Part shown: positions 1 to 10,511 of the stretch, one piece after another
Numbering within the stretch: position 1 is the first letter of the stretch
Layout: the number at the start of each line of letters is the position of its first letter
Origin: Cohnella ginsengisoli
GTDB lineage: Bacteria; Bacillota; Bacilli; Paenibacillales; Paenibacillaceae
Direction: 5' to 3'
Assembly: GCF_029525555.1 (NCBI RefSeq)
Contig: NZ_JAPDHZ010000003.1
Coordinates: 1,798,001 to 1,862,000 of the forward strand
Length of the DNA stretch: 64,000 bases
Program-made: the position numbers and the translations under genes
Notes under the pieces: generated by a model
Told to the model about the DNA's origin: nothing
The model's database searches: none
The model's input: the letters and a program-made list of their open reading frames with translations, nothing else

Positions 1-124
1 GGCGGAGAAATGCATATCGGGCCTCCGGTCGTCCGGTAGGTGAATCCATTTCTTGGATCGATCATACAATTCATTATTCCAACCTGTCAACTAGGTTTTA
101 TAAACTTTATTTTACAATTATCTA

Positions 125-154
125 TTGACACTTTTCAGCCGAAGTTGCTACAAT
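125..154 (+). promoter_or_regulatory. SigA-type promoter of the sulfate-binding protein gene, with a possible CymR-like site downstream
   Basis: A consensus -35 TTGACA (125-130) and a -10 TACAAT (149-154) are separated by 18 bp, about 65 bp before the start codon at 219. Between them and the gene lies CCTATTGGAATTACTAATAAGG, shown here only by its core GGAATTA near 181-187, which resembles the GGAATT half of CymR operators of sulfur-regulated Bacillus genes; the spacing to the upstream half does not fit well, so this part is weak inference. Bases 1-124 show no recognisable gene end. Confidence 0.6.
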
Positions 155-218
155 CGCTCCGTTAAACCTATTTTTCCTATTGGAATTACTAATAAGGGCT
201 TGAAGGGGCGTCATACCG

Positions 219-1299
219 ATGATGAAAAGAAATAGAAAGCTTCCTGTCCTAACCGCCGCGATGCTGATCTCGTCTGCGTTGGCCCTGTCCGCCTGCGCTT
301 CGGGGGACGGCAAGCCGATGGATGCGGCGGCTGGGGACGCCTCGCCGTCCGCCAGCTCGGACTACAGCAAGGCGCTCACGCTCAGCGGCGTCTCGCCGGA
401 CGGGACGGAGTCGTTGTTCGCCGCATTGAACGACGCGTTCGCTGGCGACTGGAAGTCCAAGACCGGGCAAGACGTGTCGATCAAGCAAACGACCGGTCCT
501 TCTTCCGTGGAGAAAGACGCCGTGAACGGCGGTACGCTCAAGGCCGACCTGGCCGTGCTCGGCGTCGGCACCGACATCGATGCGATCCAGGCCGCAGGGT
601 TGGTCGAGGAAGGCTGGCAGCAGCGCTACGACTACAACAGCTCTCCCTTTTACACCACAGTGGCGTTCGCCGTTCGAACCGGCAATCCGAAAGGCATCAA
701 GACTTGGGACGACATCGCCGCGCCGGGCGTCAAGCTCGTGGCGGCGGATCCGAAGACGTACAGCGATGCCAGGTGGACGTATGCGGGGGGCTTGGGCGTA
801 CGCCTTCGACCAAGCGGCCGACGAGGAAGCCGCCAAGACGTTCGTAAAGAGCGTGTACGCGAACGCGGGCGCGCTGGATGCCGACGAAGCGGCTGCGCAG
901 GCGCGTTTCCTCGGCGGAGACGGCGATGTCTGGCTTACGACGGAAGCGCGGGCGCTGGCCTTGGCCGTCGGCGAAGCGCAGGGCAAGATCGAAGTCGTCG
1001 TGCCGCCCGTCACGCTCGCCGTCGAGCCGATCGTGTCCGTCGTCGACAAAAACGCGACCGAAGCGGGCACGCGCGAAGCGGCCAACGGCTACGCGGACTT
1101 CCTGTTCACCGAGCCGGCGCAGCAGATCGCCGCGGAGCACTATTACCGCCCGCGGTTCGCGTCCATCGCCGAGCAGTTCGCCTCGCAGTTCCCCGAGACG
1201 ACCGTCCTCACGGTCGACGACAACCTCTCGGGCTGGGAGGAGCTCAACAGTACCCAGTTCGCCGACGGCGGCTTGTTCGACCAGCTGACGGGGAAATAA
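219..1299 (+). CDS. sbp: Sulfate/thiosulfate ABC transporter substrate-binding lipoprotein (one-base frameshift)
   Basis: About 359 aa after correction. The N-terminus is a lipoprotein signal ending in the lipobox LSAC at Cys about 26. The body contains the Sbp/CysP landmarks: an LxGVSPDGTESLFAALNDAF start, the DLAVLGVGTDIDAI segment, WDDIAAPGVKLVAADPKTYSDARW, and a C-terminal VVPPVTLAVEPIVSVVDKN. It should capture sulfate or thiosulfate outside the membrane. The reading frame breaks at a G6 run (785-790); with five Gs it reads WTYAGAWAYAF and continues to the stop at 1299. Start 219 is preceded by AAGGGG. No CysT, CysW or CysA gene follows: a strong terminator comes directly after, so it is an orphan binding protein here. 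The permease and ATPase must be elsewhere, or upstream of the window. Confidence 0.88.
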
Positions 1300-1359
1300 G
1301 CGGGCGGCGGGACGCGAGGTGCAGGTAATATAGGACATCGCATCCCGAGCCGCGCAAAG

Positions 1360-1399
1360 CGAACAACGCTCCTCGAGGAGGAGCGTTGTTCGTTTTTTT
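1360..1399 (+). terminator. Rho-independent terminator after sbp
   Basis: A perfect 15-bp stem (CGAACAACGCTCCTC and its complement) with a 3-nt loop is followed by seven Ts. It closes the single-gene sbp transcript, and the convergent minus-strand gene ends about 135 bp further on. Confidence 0.92.
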
Positions 1400-1534
1400 A
1401 TGGGGGTTGCTGGAGCGAGCGAACCGGTCGCCTTCTGTAGAGAAGGCGATCGGGACTTTCGCGCGGCTACGGGCGCCATCGCAGATCTCCCATCACTCCA
1501 CCAAACTCCCGGCGCTCTGCTGACACTCCGGCGC

Positions 1535-2026
1535 TCAGGCCGGATTCACCTTCACGGCGGCCTGTTTGCCGCTGACTTGGATCCCGGTCTCTCGCGTGCC
1601 GTGCGGCGCAAGCTCCTTCAGCATGCGATCGATGAGCGCCTTGGCGCGCTCGCCTTCTTTGGCGCCTGCCAGCTTGACCGTGAGCTGCACGGCGTGCCCC
1701 GAGGTCAGCAGCTTCTCCGCCTGGCGCAGCTTGGTCTCGTAGTCGTGCTCCTCGATGTGCGCGGTCAGCCGAAGTTCTTTGGTCTTGACCGCGCCGCCCT
1801 GGATGCGCTCCGCCTTCTTTTCTTGCGCGTCCGTCTGCTTGGCGGCGCCACGCGCGACGAGCTTGCACGGCGGCGGGCTGCTGAGGAGCGAAGTGCAGAC
1901 GAGGTCCACCTTCGCTTCTCTTGCCATCGCGAGCGCTTCCTCCCGTCCGACGATTCCTAAATCCTCTCCGCGCAGCCCAGTCAGCGCAACCTCGGAGGCT
2001 TTTATTTTTTCGTTCATCAGCAGCAT
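1535..2026 (-). CDS. Divergent translation initiation factor IF-3 paralog
   Basis: 163 aa, the size of InfC (about 165-175 aa). Visible family features: MNEKIKASEVALTGLRGEDLGIVGREEALAMA at the N-terminus, DLVCTSLLSSPPPCKL matching the IF-3 PP-VCK segment, and KELRLTAHIEEHDYETKLRQAEKLL matching the start of the C-terminal domain. The C-terminal domain is eroded: the usual RFRGRE and final VLAPK motifs are absent. The start at 2026 has GGGGAGAGG six bases upstream. It is not in an infC-rpmI-rplT operon; it sits 28 bp behind an acyl-CoA-dehydrogenase-like gene. Canonical InfC binds the 30S subunit and monitors start-codon selection; the role of this extra copy is unknown, and it may be a specialised or weakened variant. 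Confidence 0.82.
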   Translation of the reverse strand: MLLMNEKIKASEVALTGLRGEDLGIVGREEALAMAREAKVDLVCTSLLSSPPPCKLVARGAAKQTDAQEKKAERIQGGAVKTKELRLTAHIEEHDYETKLRQAEKLLTSGHAVQLTVKLAGAKEGERAKALIDRMLKELAPHGTRETGIQVSGKQAAVKVNPA

Positions 2027-2054
2027 GCCGCCTCTCCCCTTTCCGTCTGCAAAG

Positions 2055-3162
2055 CTACATATTCAGCACGCCGTGCTGCGCGGCCGTATGCAGATCGCGC
2101 CACGCGCGATTGACCGTCTCCCGCTGCATCAGCGCGGTCATGCCCAGCATTGGCCATACCGCATGCGCGGCCGCCACCGCCGATCGCGCGACATCGACGC
2201 AGGCGCTGCTAACTCGACTCGCCGCCTCTTCCGACAACACGCGCATGTCGGCAAACGTCCGCCAAGATGACTCGGTCTCCCGATAAAACCGGTCGGAAGC
2301 CGCATCCAGCAGCAGTCGCTGCCCCGCGATCGCATCTGAAACCTCCCCGTGCCTGCCCTCATAAGCGCGGTCCCACTCGCCCCGCTTCGCGTCCGCGAGC
2401 GCGGCGGCCTCATCAAGGAATCGCCGTCCCAGCCCAAGAACGACCGCCGCAAACGAAACCTGCGCGAACGGCAAAAACGGATAGCGGTAAATCGGATCGT
2501 CGTAACGCGGCTCGGACGCGATATCGAAGGTCCGCGCTTCCGGCACGAACGCACTCGCGACGCGGATCGTATGACTTTCCGTCGCTTGGAGCCCCATCGC
2601 GTTCCAGTCCCGGACGATCTCCACTTGATCGGGCAGGAAGGCGAACGAACGAATTTCAGGCGCGCGATCATTATCAGGACCGTCGTTATCACCGCCCGCT
2701 TCGCCGCCCCGCTCCACGATACAATTCGCGGTGTAAAAGCTGGCATACCCGGACCCGCTGCAATATTTCCAACTGCCGTTCACCTGGTAGCCGCCCGGCA
2801 CTGCCGTCGCGATGCCCGTCGGATGGCCGCTGCCCGCAATGACCGCGCGCCGGTCTATGAACAATGTCTCGGCCGTCTCCGCCGGCAGCGTCGCCGCGAA
2901 AAAGCCGCCGCCCGAGCCGATCGTCACCAGCCAGCCGAAGCTGCCGTCAGCATAGGCTGCCTGCTCGAAAATACGCGCGGCATCCGGCAGCGGCGTCATG
3001 CGTCCGCCCAGCTCATCCGGCACGAACAGCTTGAACAGGCGCTCCTCGTAGATCCGCTCCAGGATATCCGGCGACAAACTGCCGGCGCGTTCGGTAGCTG
3101 CCGCAGCCTCTCGAACGTGCGCCAGCAGCGCCTCCGATATTCCCTTGCCCGTTCCCCCCCAT
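2055..3162 (-). CDS. Acyl-CoA dehydrogenase-like flavoprotein (one-base frameshift near N-terminus)
   Basis: About 368 aa. The fold signature of the acyl-CoA dehydrogenase superfamily is visible: an N-terminal helical part with LFKLFVPDELGGR, then GSFGWLVTIGSGGGFFAATLP, the middle beta domain with GSGHPTGIATAVPGGYQVNGSWKYCSGS, and a C-terminal helical domain. The absence of a clear catalytic Glu context and the GYQVNGSWKYCSG motif point to the DszC/HpaA-type flavin-dependent oxygenase branch rather than beta-oxidation. A C7 run (3154-3160) should be C6; then the N-terminus reads MGGTGKGISEALLAHVREAA. An alternative start is ATG at 3204, three bases after the stop of the upstream kinase gene. 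It lies between that kinase and the IF-3 paralog, probably co-transcribed. Substrate unknown. Confidence 0.75.
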
Positions 3163-3207
3163 GACCGCGTGCCCCCAATCTCTATTCCTGTAGGTTGCCT
3201 GCATCTC

Positions 3208-5258
3208 TCAAATACGGACTAGCGTCATTGTATGGCTTTGATCCGTCACTTGCGCTTCCGGTCTTGCCCCTCGCCCTGGCTCCCTGCTGTTCACGCCTTC
3301 CCCCTTCGTCCGTCCTTGCCGTATGCGAACGCCGATCTCGCGGACGAGCTCGTTCAAGTTCACCGGCTTGGTCATGTAGCCGTCCGCTCCCGCGCGAAGG
3401 CAATCATCGCCGTCCTCCGCGAATGCCTTCGCCGTAAGGGCGATGATCGGCAGCTCCCTGCGGCCGGGCATCGCCCGAATGCGACCGATCGCTTCTAGAC
3501 CGCTCATACCCGGCATCATAATGTCCATAAGCACGAGATCGATACTCGCGTTCCCGGACAGCAAGCCTAGCGCCTCGCCTCCGGAAGAGGCCGTCACGAC
3601 GCCGAAGCCCTTCGCCGCGAGCGCGACCCGCAGCGAGTAGACGTTGTGCTCGTCGTCGTCCACGATCAGCAGATGATGTGTCGCGGGCACGCCGGATGCC
3701 GGGACGCCGCCGCCCCCAGGACGCCTCGACTCCTGCCTCGGCGGCGCCTCCAGGGACGCCGCCTCTTCCACCTTGGCCGGATCCCGCCCCGACGGCGCCA
3801 GCGCGTCAGCCGCCGAAGTGACCAGCGCCGGCCATGGCAGGAGCAGCGTGAATCGGCTGCCGCGACCGGGCTCGCTCTCGAGCCGGATATCGCCGCCCAG
3901 CAGCATCGCGAACTGCTTCGCGATGGACAGGCCGAGCCCGGTTCCGCCGTATGCGCGGCTGATCGAGCCGTCGGCCTGGAAGAACGCGTCGAAAATAGCC
4001 TCCTGTTTGTCTGCCGCGATCCCGATGCCGGTGTCTTCCACCCCGAAGGCCAAACCGCCTTCTGCCAGCGGCCCGCCTTCGGGCACGCGCGAGACGACGA
4101 AGCGCACATGGCCTTCATGCGTGAACTTCAAGGCATTGGACAGCAGATTGTTGATGATCTGCTTCAACCGCTGCTCGTCCGTGTGTAAATATTCGGGCAC
4201 GTCCGGCTCGCTGCGCAGCGTGAACGTCACCCGCTTGCGCGCCGCGATCGGGCGGAACAGCTCGTCCATATGACCGAGCAGCTCGCGTACGCTGAACACC
4301 GAGCGGTCAAGCTCTAGGTGGCCCGCCTCGATTTTCGACAAGTCCAGCACGTCGTTGATGAGGCCGAGCAGTTCTTTGCCGGAATGATGGATGATGCGGG
4401 CGTAGCCGACCTCCTCCTCGCTGAGCCGGCCGTCGACGTTCTCCTCGAGCAGCTGTGCCAGCACGAGCACCGAATTCAGCGGCGTACGCAGCTCATGGGA
4501 CATGTTGGCGAGAAATTCGGTTTTATAACGCGAGGCCGATTGGACCTGGGCGTACATCGTCTCCAGCTCCTGCTTCGCCTGCTCGAGCGAACGTCCCTTG
4601 TCCTCGGAGATGCGGTACTGCTTTTCCAGCCGCGCCGCATAGATTTTCAGCTTGTGCGAGCGCTTGTCCTCCGTCATGAACTCCCGCAGGATGAACATGA
4701 AGGCGAAGCATAAAAACAGGCTGACGAGAAAGGTGCCCGGCGCGATATCGACCAGGTAATGTCTGCGGGGGGATGATGCCGAACAGCGCGATAAACGCCA
4801 CGTTGCCGACGTTGACGGAGATGACGATCGTGACCATCTTGCGGAGCTCCGGCCACCGCCTGCTGCGCGCCAGCCATAGGATGAAGAGTACGAGCAAGCT
4901 CATCGCGACGACGTTAAAACTGCCGACGAGCGCTGCCTGATTGACCCCGAAGGACAGACGCGCGAGGCCGATGCCGAGCCCGATGACCAGAACCGACAGC
5001 CATTTTCGCACGAACAGCGGCGCGACGATGACGGCCAAATAGCGCATGTCGAACATGACCGTCTTCGAAAAGCTGAAACCGAGCTTCATCGTCGTCCAGC
5101 CGCACGCGATCGCAAGTACGATAAACAGCGTTTCCTTCCACGCGGAGGGCCACTTATAAACGACGTATTTGTATAGCAAGCTTGCCAGGTAAAGGAGCGT
5201 CAGCATCGTGCTGACGTTGATAAAAAAAGATACGCAAAAACGCGCTGATATCGTTCAC
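3208..5258 (-). CDS. Hybrid sensor histidine kinase with 5TM (5TMR-LYT) sensor and receiver domain (two frameshifts)
   Basis: About 682 aa after correcting two runs: T7 at 5222-5228 and G6 at 4767-4772, each one base too long. Order: about six hydrophobic segments with the 5TMR-LYT signature FDMRYLAVIVAPLFVRKW, a short coiled coil, HisKA with SHELRTPLNS, HATPase with NNLLSNALKF, VEDTGIGI and GGTGLGLSIAK, then a receiver with IVDDDEHN, phospho-acceptor MDIMMPGMSG and the TAKAF and KPVN conserved positions. The start is chosen as GTG at 5258 with AGAGGCGG upstream. There is no separate DNA-binding regulator next to it, so output goes through the fused receiver or a partner elsewhere. 5TMR-LYT kinases such as LytS sense cell-envelope state or small metabolites; the signal here is unknown. 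Confidence 0.85.
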
Positions 5259-5426
5259 GGTGCACCGCCTCTTGGGAGCTTGTAACCATTATAGCAAATC
5301 GCTCCCCCCCAGCACGCGGTCGAACGAATAATTTGACGGAAGCGCATCGGCTTTTCACGCTTCGAACCAACCTCGAATAGGCGCGGGTCGCATGCGCCCC
5401 GCACCTGCCGAAAATTCTAGTTGCTC

Positions 5427-6669
5427 CTATACGAGCAGATTGATCCCTTCCAACGCCAATCCGATGAGGAAGCCGCAGACGGCGCCATTGACGCGGATCC
5501 ACTGCAGATCGCCGCCGATCTTGTCCTCCATCATCTCGATCAAGGCATCGTTGTCCAGCTTGTCGATATTTTCCTTGACGAGCTTGCCGATCTTCCAGTG
5601 ATTGCGTTCGACGAAGCCGGAGATCCGCTCCTGCACCCACGTCTGGAACAGCTCGATCACCTGCGGGTTAGCCCTGAGGCTGGCGAGCAGGCCGGATATA
5701 GCAGGCAGTACGTAATCATCGGTGAAACGGGGCTCGCGCACGAAGGCCAGCGCCTTGACGCGCAGATCCTCCAGCCACCCGGCAAGTTGGCGCTCGATCG
5801 CGCCGCCGTCCGCCAGACGCGCTTTCCAGCCTTCGAGCTCGACCGATACGGCAGCCGACTCCGGCAGATTGCGAATGGCGTTCCTCATCCCGTTGAGAAG
5901 CATCTCGCGAAGCGGGTGGTCCTCTCGCTGCTGCATCTCCGACAGCGTGCCGACGATCGCGTTTTGGAGCAGGCCGCCGATCTTCTCCTCATCCATGAAG
6001 GAAATAAACGCGTTCACGGCAAACCCCATCAGCCCGCCGACCTGCAATTTCTGCAGCGCCGCCGCGCCGATGATGCCAAGCTGCCGCCGCGTCTCCTCGC
6101 GGGAGGCAAGCCCGCCTGCCTTGTCGATCAGGAAGGCCAGCGCCTTCTCATCGTAGCCTCTGGCCAGCGTCTCGTCGCCAAGCTTGCGCAGCAGGCCTGC
6201 CGTATCGAGCTCGCGTATCTTCGACTCGAGCGCGCGGGCGAGCACCGGAACGATCCGGTCCATCGGCAGATGCTCCAGCGCGAATTCGCTCACGCGAACG
6301 GCCACGGCGGCGGCGTCCTCGCGATGCGTCTCCAGCAGATCGAGCAGCCGCTCGCCGATCTTGAATTCAGTCGTCTTGGTGACGATGCTCTCCTTGGTTA
6401 GCAGCTCGGTCTCGATCGCCTGGATGAGCGAGCGGACGACCTTGTCCCGGTTGCGCGGCAGCAGCGCCGTATGCGGGATCGGGATGCCGAGCGGGTGGCG
6501 GAACAGGGCGGTGACCGCGAACCAGTCGGCGAGACCGCCGACGAGCCCGGCCTCGAAGCCGCCGTGGAGCAGCGCGCCGCCCCAGCCTCCGAAGGGGAAC
6601 GTGGCCAGAAATCCCGCCCCCCATGACGCCAAGGGAAATGGCGGCCGTATGTTTAGCTTGTCCGGGCAT
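5427..6669 (-). CDS. DUF445 membrane protein, YheB-like (one-base frameshift)
   Basis: About 413 aa. The DUF445 hallmarks are present: GGFEAGLVGGLADWFAVTALFRHPLGIPIPHTALLPRNRDKV near the N-terminus, a long helical body, and a C-terminal QWIRVNGAVCGFLIGL membrane segment. The N-terminal MPGQAKHTAAISLGVMG is in another frame; a C6 run (6617-6622) shortened by one joins it as VMGAGFLATFPF. Start 6669 has AAGGAGT nine bases upstream. Family members are found around sporulation and the membrane, but a molecular function is not established. It is probably monocistronic: the downstream neighbour on this strand starts 169 bp away. Confidence 0.85.
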
Positions 6670-6714
6670 GTTCGGTAGACTCCTTCAGCTTCGATATTCT
6701 ATGTCTATATGATA

Positions 6715-6775
6715 CCCAAAAAGAGAACGGACGGGGAAGCGCGGGATTCACCCGGCTTCTCCGTCCGTCATCGCG
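6715..6775 (-). terminator. Terminator of the LTA-synthase-family gene
   Basis: An imperfect stem (ACGGACGGAGAAGC with GCTTCCCCGTCCGT on the minus strand, loop of about 14 nt) is followed by TTCTCTTTTT. It lies just past the stop at 6787. Confidence 0.75.
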
Positions 6776-6786
6776 CAAGCTTCGCC

Positions 6787-8680
6787 TCACTTGGATTCGG
6801 CGCCCGATACGGGACCGCCGTCCAGCGGCAGCTCGGGCAGCTGCTTGACGTAGCTGTCCGACATGTTCAGCAGGCGAAGCGCCGCATTGTACTGCGCTTC
6901 GGTAGAGCCGCCGGCGCTGATGCTGTTGTTCTTGACGTCGTAGTTAGTGCCGTCCTCGAACCCGACGCCCGGCAGGAACACCGAGGTGTCGTTGACGAAC
7001 GAGCCGGTCGGCAGGAAGTGGCGCATCGGCAGCAGGTTGCTCGTGCGGTTCATGAGATCCTCGCCGAAGTGGATCTGGTCCTTCACGGACACGCCCAGCA
7101 GGTTGGCGACCGTCGGCAGGACGTCGATCTGACCGCCCGTTTGCTCGAAGGTCTTGCCGTACGAGACGCCGGGCGCGTGGACGATAAACGGAATGTTGAA
7201 CATATCCGTGTAGCCGTACTCGCGACCGAAGATGCCCTGCATCAGTCCCTTTTCCTTGTTGTCCAGCGAGTATAGCGGCAGCCCCTGGTGGTCGCCGTAA
7301 AATACGATGACGCTGTCGTCCCACAGGCCGCTGGACTTCAGCTCTTCAAGGAACTGACCCATCGCATAGTCGGCATAGTTCTGAGCCAGAATGTAATTGC
7401 CGACGAGCGTGCCGTCGTACTCGGCCGGCAGCTTGATCTTGTCCTTGGCTTCGGGAATCCGGTAAGGGTGATGCGCGCTCATCGAGATGACCATCGCGTA
7501 GAACGGCTTATCCTCCGCGTCCATCTTGGCCAGCTCCGGCACGGTCTTGGCATACAGCACTTCGTCGGAAGCGCCGAACGCGATATGATCGTCGTCGCCG
7601 TAGAACGCTTGGTCGTAATATTTGTCGAAGCCGATCGCCTTGTACAACAACGAACGATTCCAGAAATCCACGCTGTTCGTATGGAACGTCGCCGTATTGT
7701 AGCCGTTCGACGACATCAGGCGCGGCAGGCTCGGCAGCGTCTTATCCATGTAGTTCGAAGACGTGGCGGCCTCGTGATGCGGCACGTAGAGCGACGTGTT
7801 GACGACGAACTCGGCGTCGGACGTCGTGCCCTGGCCGACGTTGGTGTAGAAGTTGTTGAAGTAGAAATCGCCGGCCGCCAGCTTGTTGATATTAGGCGTG
7901 ATCTCCTGGCCGTCGATCGTGAGGCCGATCAGGAAATTTTGGAATGACTCCATCTGCACGACGATCAGGTTCTTGCCCTTGGCCGCAGCCCAGAGCGCCG
8001 GGTCGACGGACTGCTCTCCGCCCTTAAGCGCGTCGATCGACTGTTGATTGATCTCCTTCATGTCGATGGCTTCTTCTTGCACCGTGCTGTCCGCGAAAAT
8101 GGTGTAAACCTCGTAATTGAGAATGCCCATGCCCTCTGCCTTTTTTATTCTCGTTCATGCTGGCGTGATTAGGCCAGATGTTGAAGATGCAGAGCGCGGC
8201 GGATACGATGAACGTCGCGAGCAGCGCAGTGCGGTTCACCTTGCGCATGCCGATGCTCGTGAAGCGGGCGATATACTTCGGCCGGACCATATAGAACGCG
8301 AAAATGACGATATCGATGAAGATCAGCAGGTAGTACGGATCAAGCAGCGAGTAGGTGCTCTCTCCCACCTTCGTCACCTTGTCCGCTTGCTCGAGCGCAT
8401 GGTAGGTGACGATGACGCCGTAGTATTTGTAGTACATAAGAACGGCGAAGTAGAGCAGGGTAATCGACAGGTTGACGATCATGTAATAGAGCAGCTTGCG
8501 CTTGGACGCAAACCACTCGATCAGGCAGAAGACGATCAGAATGAACGGAATCTCGGTCAGCACCGTCATCCAGGACGGGCCGTCGTCAAAGATGACGAAC
8601 CAAGCCAGGGCGCCTTTTAAGAGCAATATCAACGAAAACCATAGGATCGGCTTGGATTTAATCGCATTCCAAAGTCGCAT
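6787..8680 (-). CDS. Lipoteichoic acid synthase-family sulfatase (one-base frameshift)
   Basis: About 630 aa, the normal length for LtaS/YfnI/YqgS proteins. Five hydrophobic segments lie in residues 15-190, followed by an extracellular sulfatase-fold domain. Catalytic features seen: LIVVQMESFQNF (metal-binding Glu), NVGQGTTSDAEF with the nucleophile Thr, HTNSVDFWNR, and FYGDHQGLPLY with the metal-binding Asp-His pair. Such enzymes polymerise or prime glycerol-phosphate chains from phosphatidylglycerol at the outer membrane face. The two halves are joined at a T6 run (8141-8146) that should be T5, reading NENKKAEGMGIL. Start ATG 8680 is chosen because GGAGAG lies eight bases upstream; the GTG at 8689 is too close to it. 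Confidence 0.9.
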
Positions 8681-9050
8681 CTTCAGCACTCTCCTTCTTG
8701 CAGCATAGCCTTATTTGCAGACAGTATCCATGCGCGCAATCTCTATCTTTTTTTTGTAATCGGTCTGTAAACAACGTTTCTAATTATGCCTCGAATGCAG
8801 CCGCATGTCAAAAGACATAAGCCGCGAAAAAAGCTGAAAATCCGGCTTCTTAAGCGTTCCTGCCGGCCAAATCGGGCCGATATGACCGCATTGAATGGGA
8901 ATAAATTGAAAAGGTCTGGAATAAATAGGTCCTTACCCTTACTTACGCTCCTCTAACTTAAACGAAGCACGGTTGGACAAAGTTCCGTATCGCTTGCTTA
9001 AATGTAGTTAAACGCAGACAAACTTCGGCTTGCCAAGCGATTCCTCATTA
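8681..9050. other. 370-bp intergenic region without a gene
   Basis: AT-richer than its flanks. It must hold the promoter of the LTA-synthase-like gene (minus strand), for which TTTACA with poorly placed -10 candidates is all I can see. No convincing ORF, RNA structure or repeat was found; a segment TAAATGTAGTTAAACGCAG near 9000-9018 faintly resembles the four-copy element described at 34.7-34.9 kb. Confidence 0.4.
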
Positions 9051-9051
9051 A

Positions 9052-9098
9052 AAAAAGCTCCCTCCTTGGCCGCCGCGGCCGCGGAAAGAGCGTCGTTT
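9052..9098 (-). terminator. Terminator of the amino acid ABC operon
   Basis: On the minus strand a nine-base-pair outer stem (GCTCTTTCC with GGAGGGAGC, two G-U pairs) encloses a GC-rich inner helix and is followed by TTTTTTT, directly after the stop at 9102. Confidence 0.75.
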
Positions 9099-9101
9099 TT
9101 T

Positions 9102-9833
9102 TCACAGCACTTTGGAAAGAAACAGCCGGGTCCGCTCGGTGCGCGGGCGTTCGAACAACTGCTCGGGCGGGCCTTCTTCGACGATCGTCCCCGACTCCAT
9201 GAACAGAATCCGGTCGCCGACCTCGCGCGCGAACCCCATCTCGTGCGTCACGACGACCATCGTCATCCCTTCCGCGGCCAGTTCCTTCATGACCGCGAGC
9301 ACTTCGCCGACCATCTCGGGATCGAGCGCCGACGTCGGCTCGTCGAACAGCATGATCTTCGGGTCCATGGCGAGCGCGCGCGCGATCGCGACCCGCTGGG
9401 CCTGCCCGCCGGACAGCGAGTCCGGATAGGCGTCCGCCTTGTCCTCGAGCCCCACCTTGCGCAGCAGCGACATCGCCCGCTCCTTGGCTTCTTCGGACTT
9501 GCGTCCGCGCACCTGCACCTGCGCCAGCGTCAAATTGTCCATCACCTTCATATGAGGGAACAAGTTGAAACGCTGAAACACCATGCCCGCTTCGGTGCGG
9601 ATGTCCGCGATGTTCGTGCCCTTCGCCATGAGCGAATGCCCGTCGATGACGACTTCGCCTTCGTCCGGGCGCTCGAGCAGGTTGATGCAGCGCAGCATCG
9701 TCGACTTGCCGGAGCCGGAAGGACCAATGACGACGACCACCTCGCGCGGCGCGACCTCCAGGTTAATGTCGTGAAGCACCTTGTTTTTGCCGAAGGACTT
9801 GGCGACCCCTCGCATTCGAATGATCGGCTCCAT
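9102..9833 (-). CDS. Polar amino acid ABC transporter ATP-binding protein (GlnQ/ArtM family)
   Basis: 243 aa. Walker A GPSGSGKST, Q-loop VFQRFNLFPHM, signature LSGGQAQRVAIARALAM, Walker B IMLFDEPTSALDPEM, and H-loop VVTHEMGFARE are all intact. The start MEPIIRMRG at 9833 overlaps the stop of the permease gene by one base (TGATG), showing translational coupling; the longer frame to 9857 is not needed. It energises uptake by the neighbouring permease and binding protein. The family covers glutamine, arginine, cystine and histidine transporters, and the sequence alone does not fix which one. Confidence 0.95.
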   Translation of the reverse strand: MEPIIRMRGVAKSFGKNKVLHDINLEVAPREVVVVIGPSGSGKSTMLRCINLLERPDEGEVVIDGHSLMAKGTNIADIRTEAGMVFQRFNLFPHMKVMDNLTLAQVQVRGRKSEEAKERAMSLLRKVGLEDKADAYPDSLSGGQAQRVAIARALAMDPKIMLFDEPTSALDPEMVGEVLAVMKELAAEGMTMVVVTHEMGFAREVGDRILFMESGTIVEEGPPEQLFERPRTERTRLFLSKVL

Positions 9834-10489
9834 CACTTCACCCTCCTCTCGAACCATAGGAGCAGCTTGCTAAGCGTGTACGTGAGCACAAAATAGATCA
9901 CGCCCGCGGCCAGGTAAGGCTCCCATACTTTGTAGTATTGTCCCTTGGCCGCGTTGGCCCAGTACATGATCTCGGGCACAGCGATCCATGCGACGAACGA
10001 AGAATCCTTCACGAGGACGATAAATTCGTTGCCGAACGCCGGGATCATCCGCCGCACCGCCTGCGGCACGATGATGTGGCGCAGCGTCTGCGCATGGGTC
10101 ATGCCCAGCGAGTACGCCGCTTCGCGCTGCCCGGCGTCGATCGATTCGATGCCCGCCCGGTAGATCTCCGCGGAGTAAGCCGCGCAGTTGAGCCCGAGCG
10201 CCAGAATGGCGGCGACGATGCCGTTGGTGGTCCCCAGGATCGGCGGAATCACGCCGAAGTGGATGATGAGCACCTGCAGGATGAGCGGGGTTCCTCGGAA
10301 CACGTTGATGTAGCCGCTCATCAGCCACCGCAGCGGCCAGAACCGGGCCATCTTGCCGAAGCCTATGAAAAGCCCCAACACGACGCCGATGGCGATCGCC
10401 GCCAGCGAAATGCCGATCGTCAGCAGCGTCCCCTTCAGCAGCAGGGGCAAGTAATCCTCGATAATATCGAATCTAAACGCGTAATACAC
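9833..10489 (-). CDS. Polar amino acid ABC transporter permease (HisM/GlnP family)
   Basis: 218 aa from GTG 10489, which has GAGAGGG seven bases upstream; ATG 10507 is an alternative but falls directly against the intercistronic hairpin. Features: MKGT-type start LLLKGTLLTIGISLAAIAIGVVLG, five membrane helices, GYINVFRGTPLILQ (the HAAT permease signature) and the EAA loop EAAYSLGMTHAQTLRHIIVPQAVRRMIPAFGNE that contacts the ATPase. It lies between the binding protein and the ATPase in a three-gene operon. Confidence 0.93.
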   Translation of the reverse strand: MYYAFRFDIIEDYLPLLLKGTLLTIGISLAAIAIGVVLGLFIGFGKMARFWPLRWLMSGYINVFRGTPLILQVLIIHFGVIPPILGTTNGIVAAILALGLNCAAYSAEIYRAGIESIDAGQREAAYSLGMTHAQTLRHIIVPQAVRRMIPAFGNEFIVLVKDSSFVAWIAVPEIMYWANAAKGQYYKVWEPYLAAGVIYFVLTYTLSKLLLWFERRVK

Positions 10490-10511
10490 GCCTGCACCCT
10501 CTCTCATCAAA

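Noticed and set aside
9833..10510. ATG/TTG start at 10507-10510 for the amino acid permease
   Set aside because: It lies directly against the intercistronic stem-loop; GTG 10489 has a properly spaced GAGAGGG.
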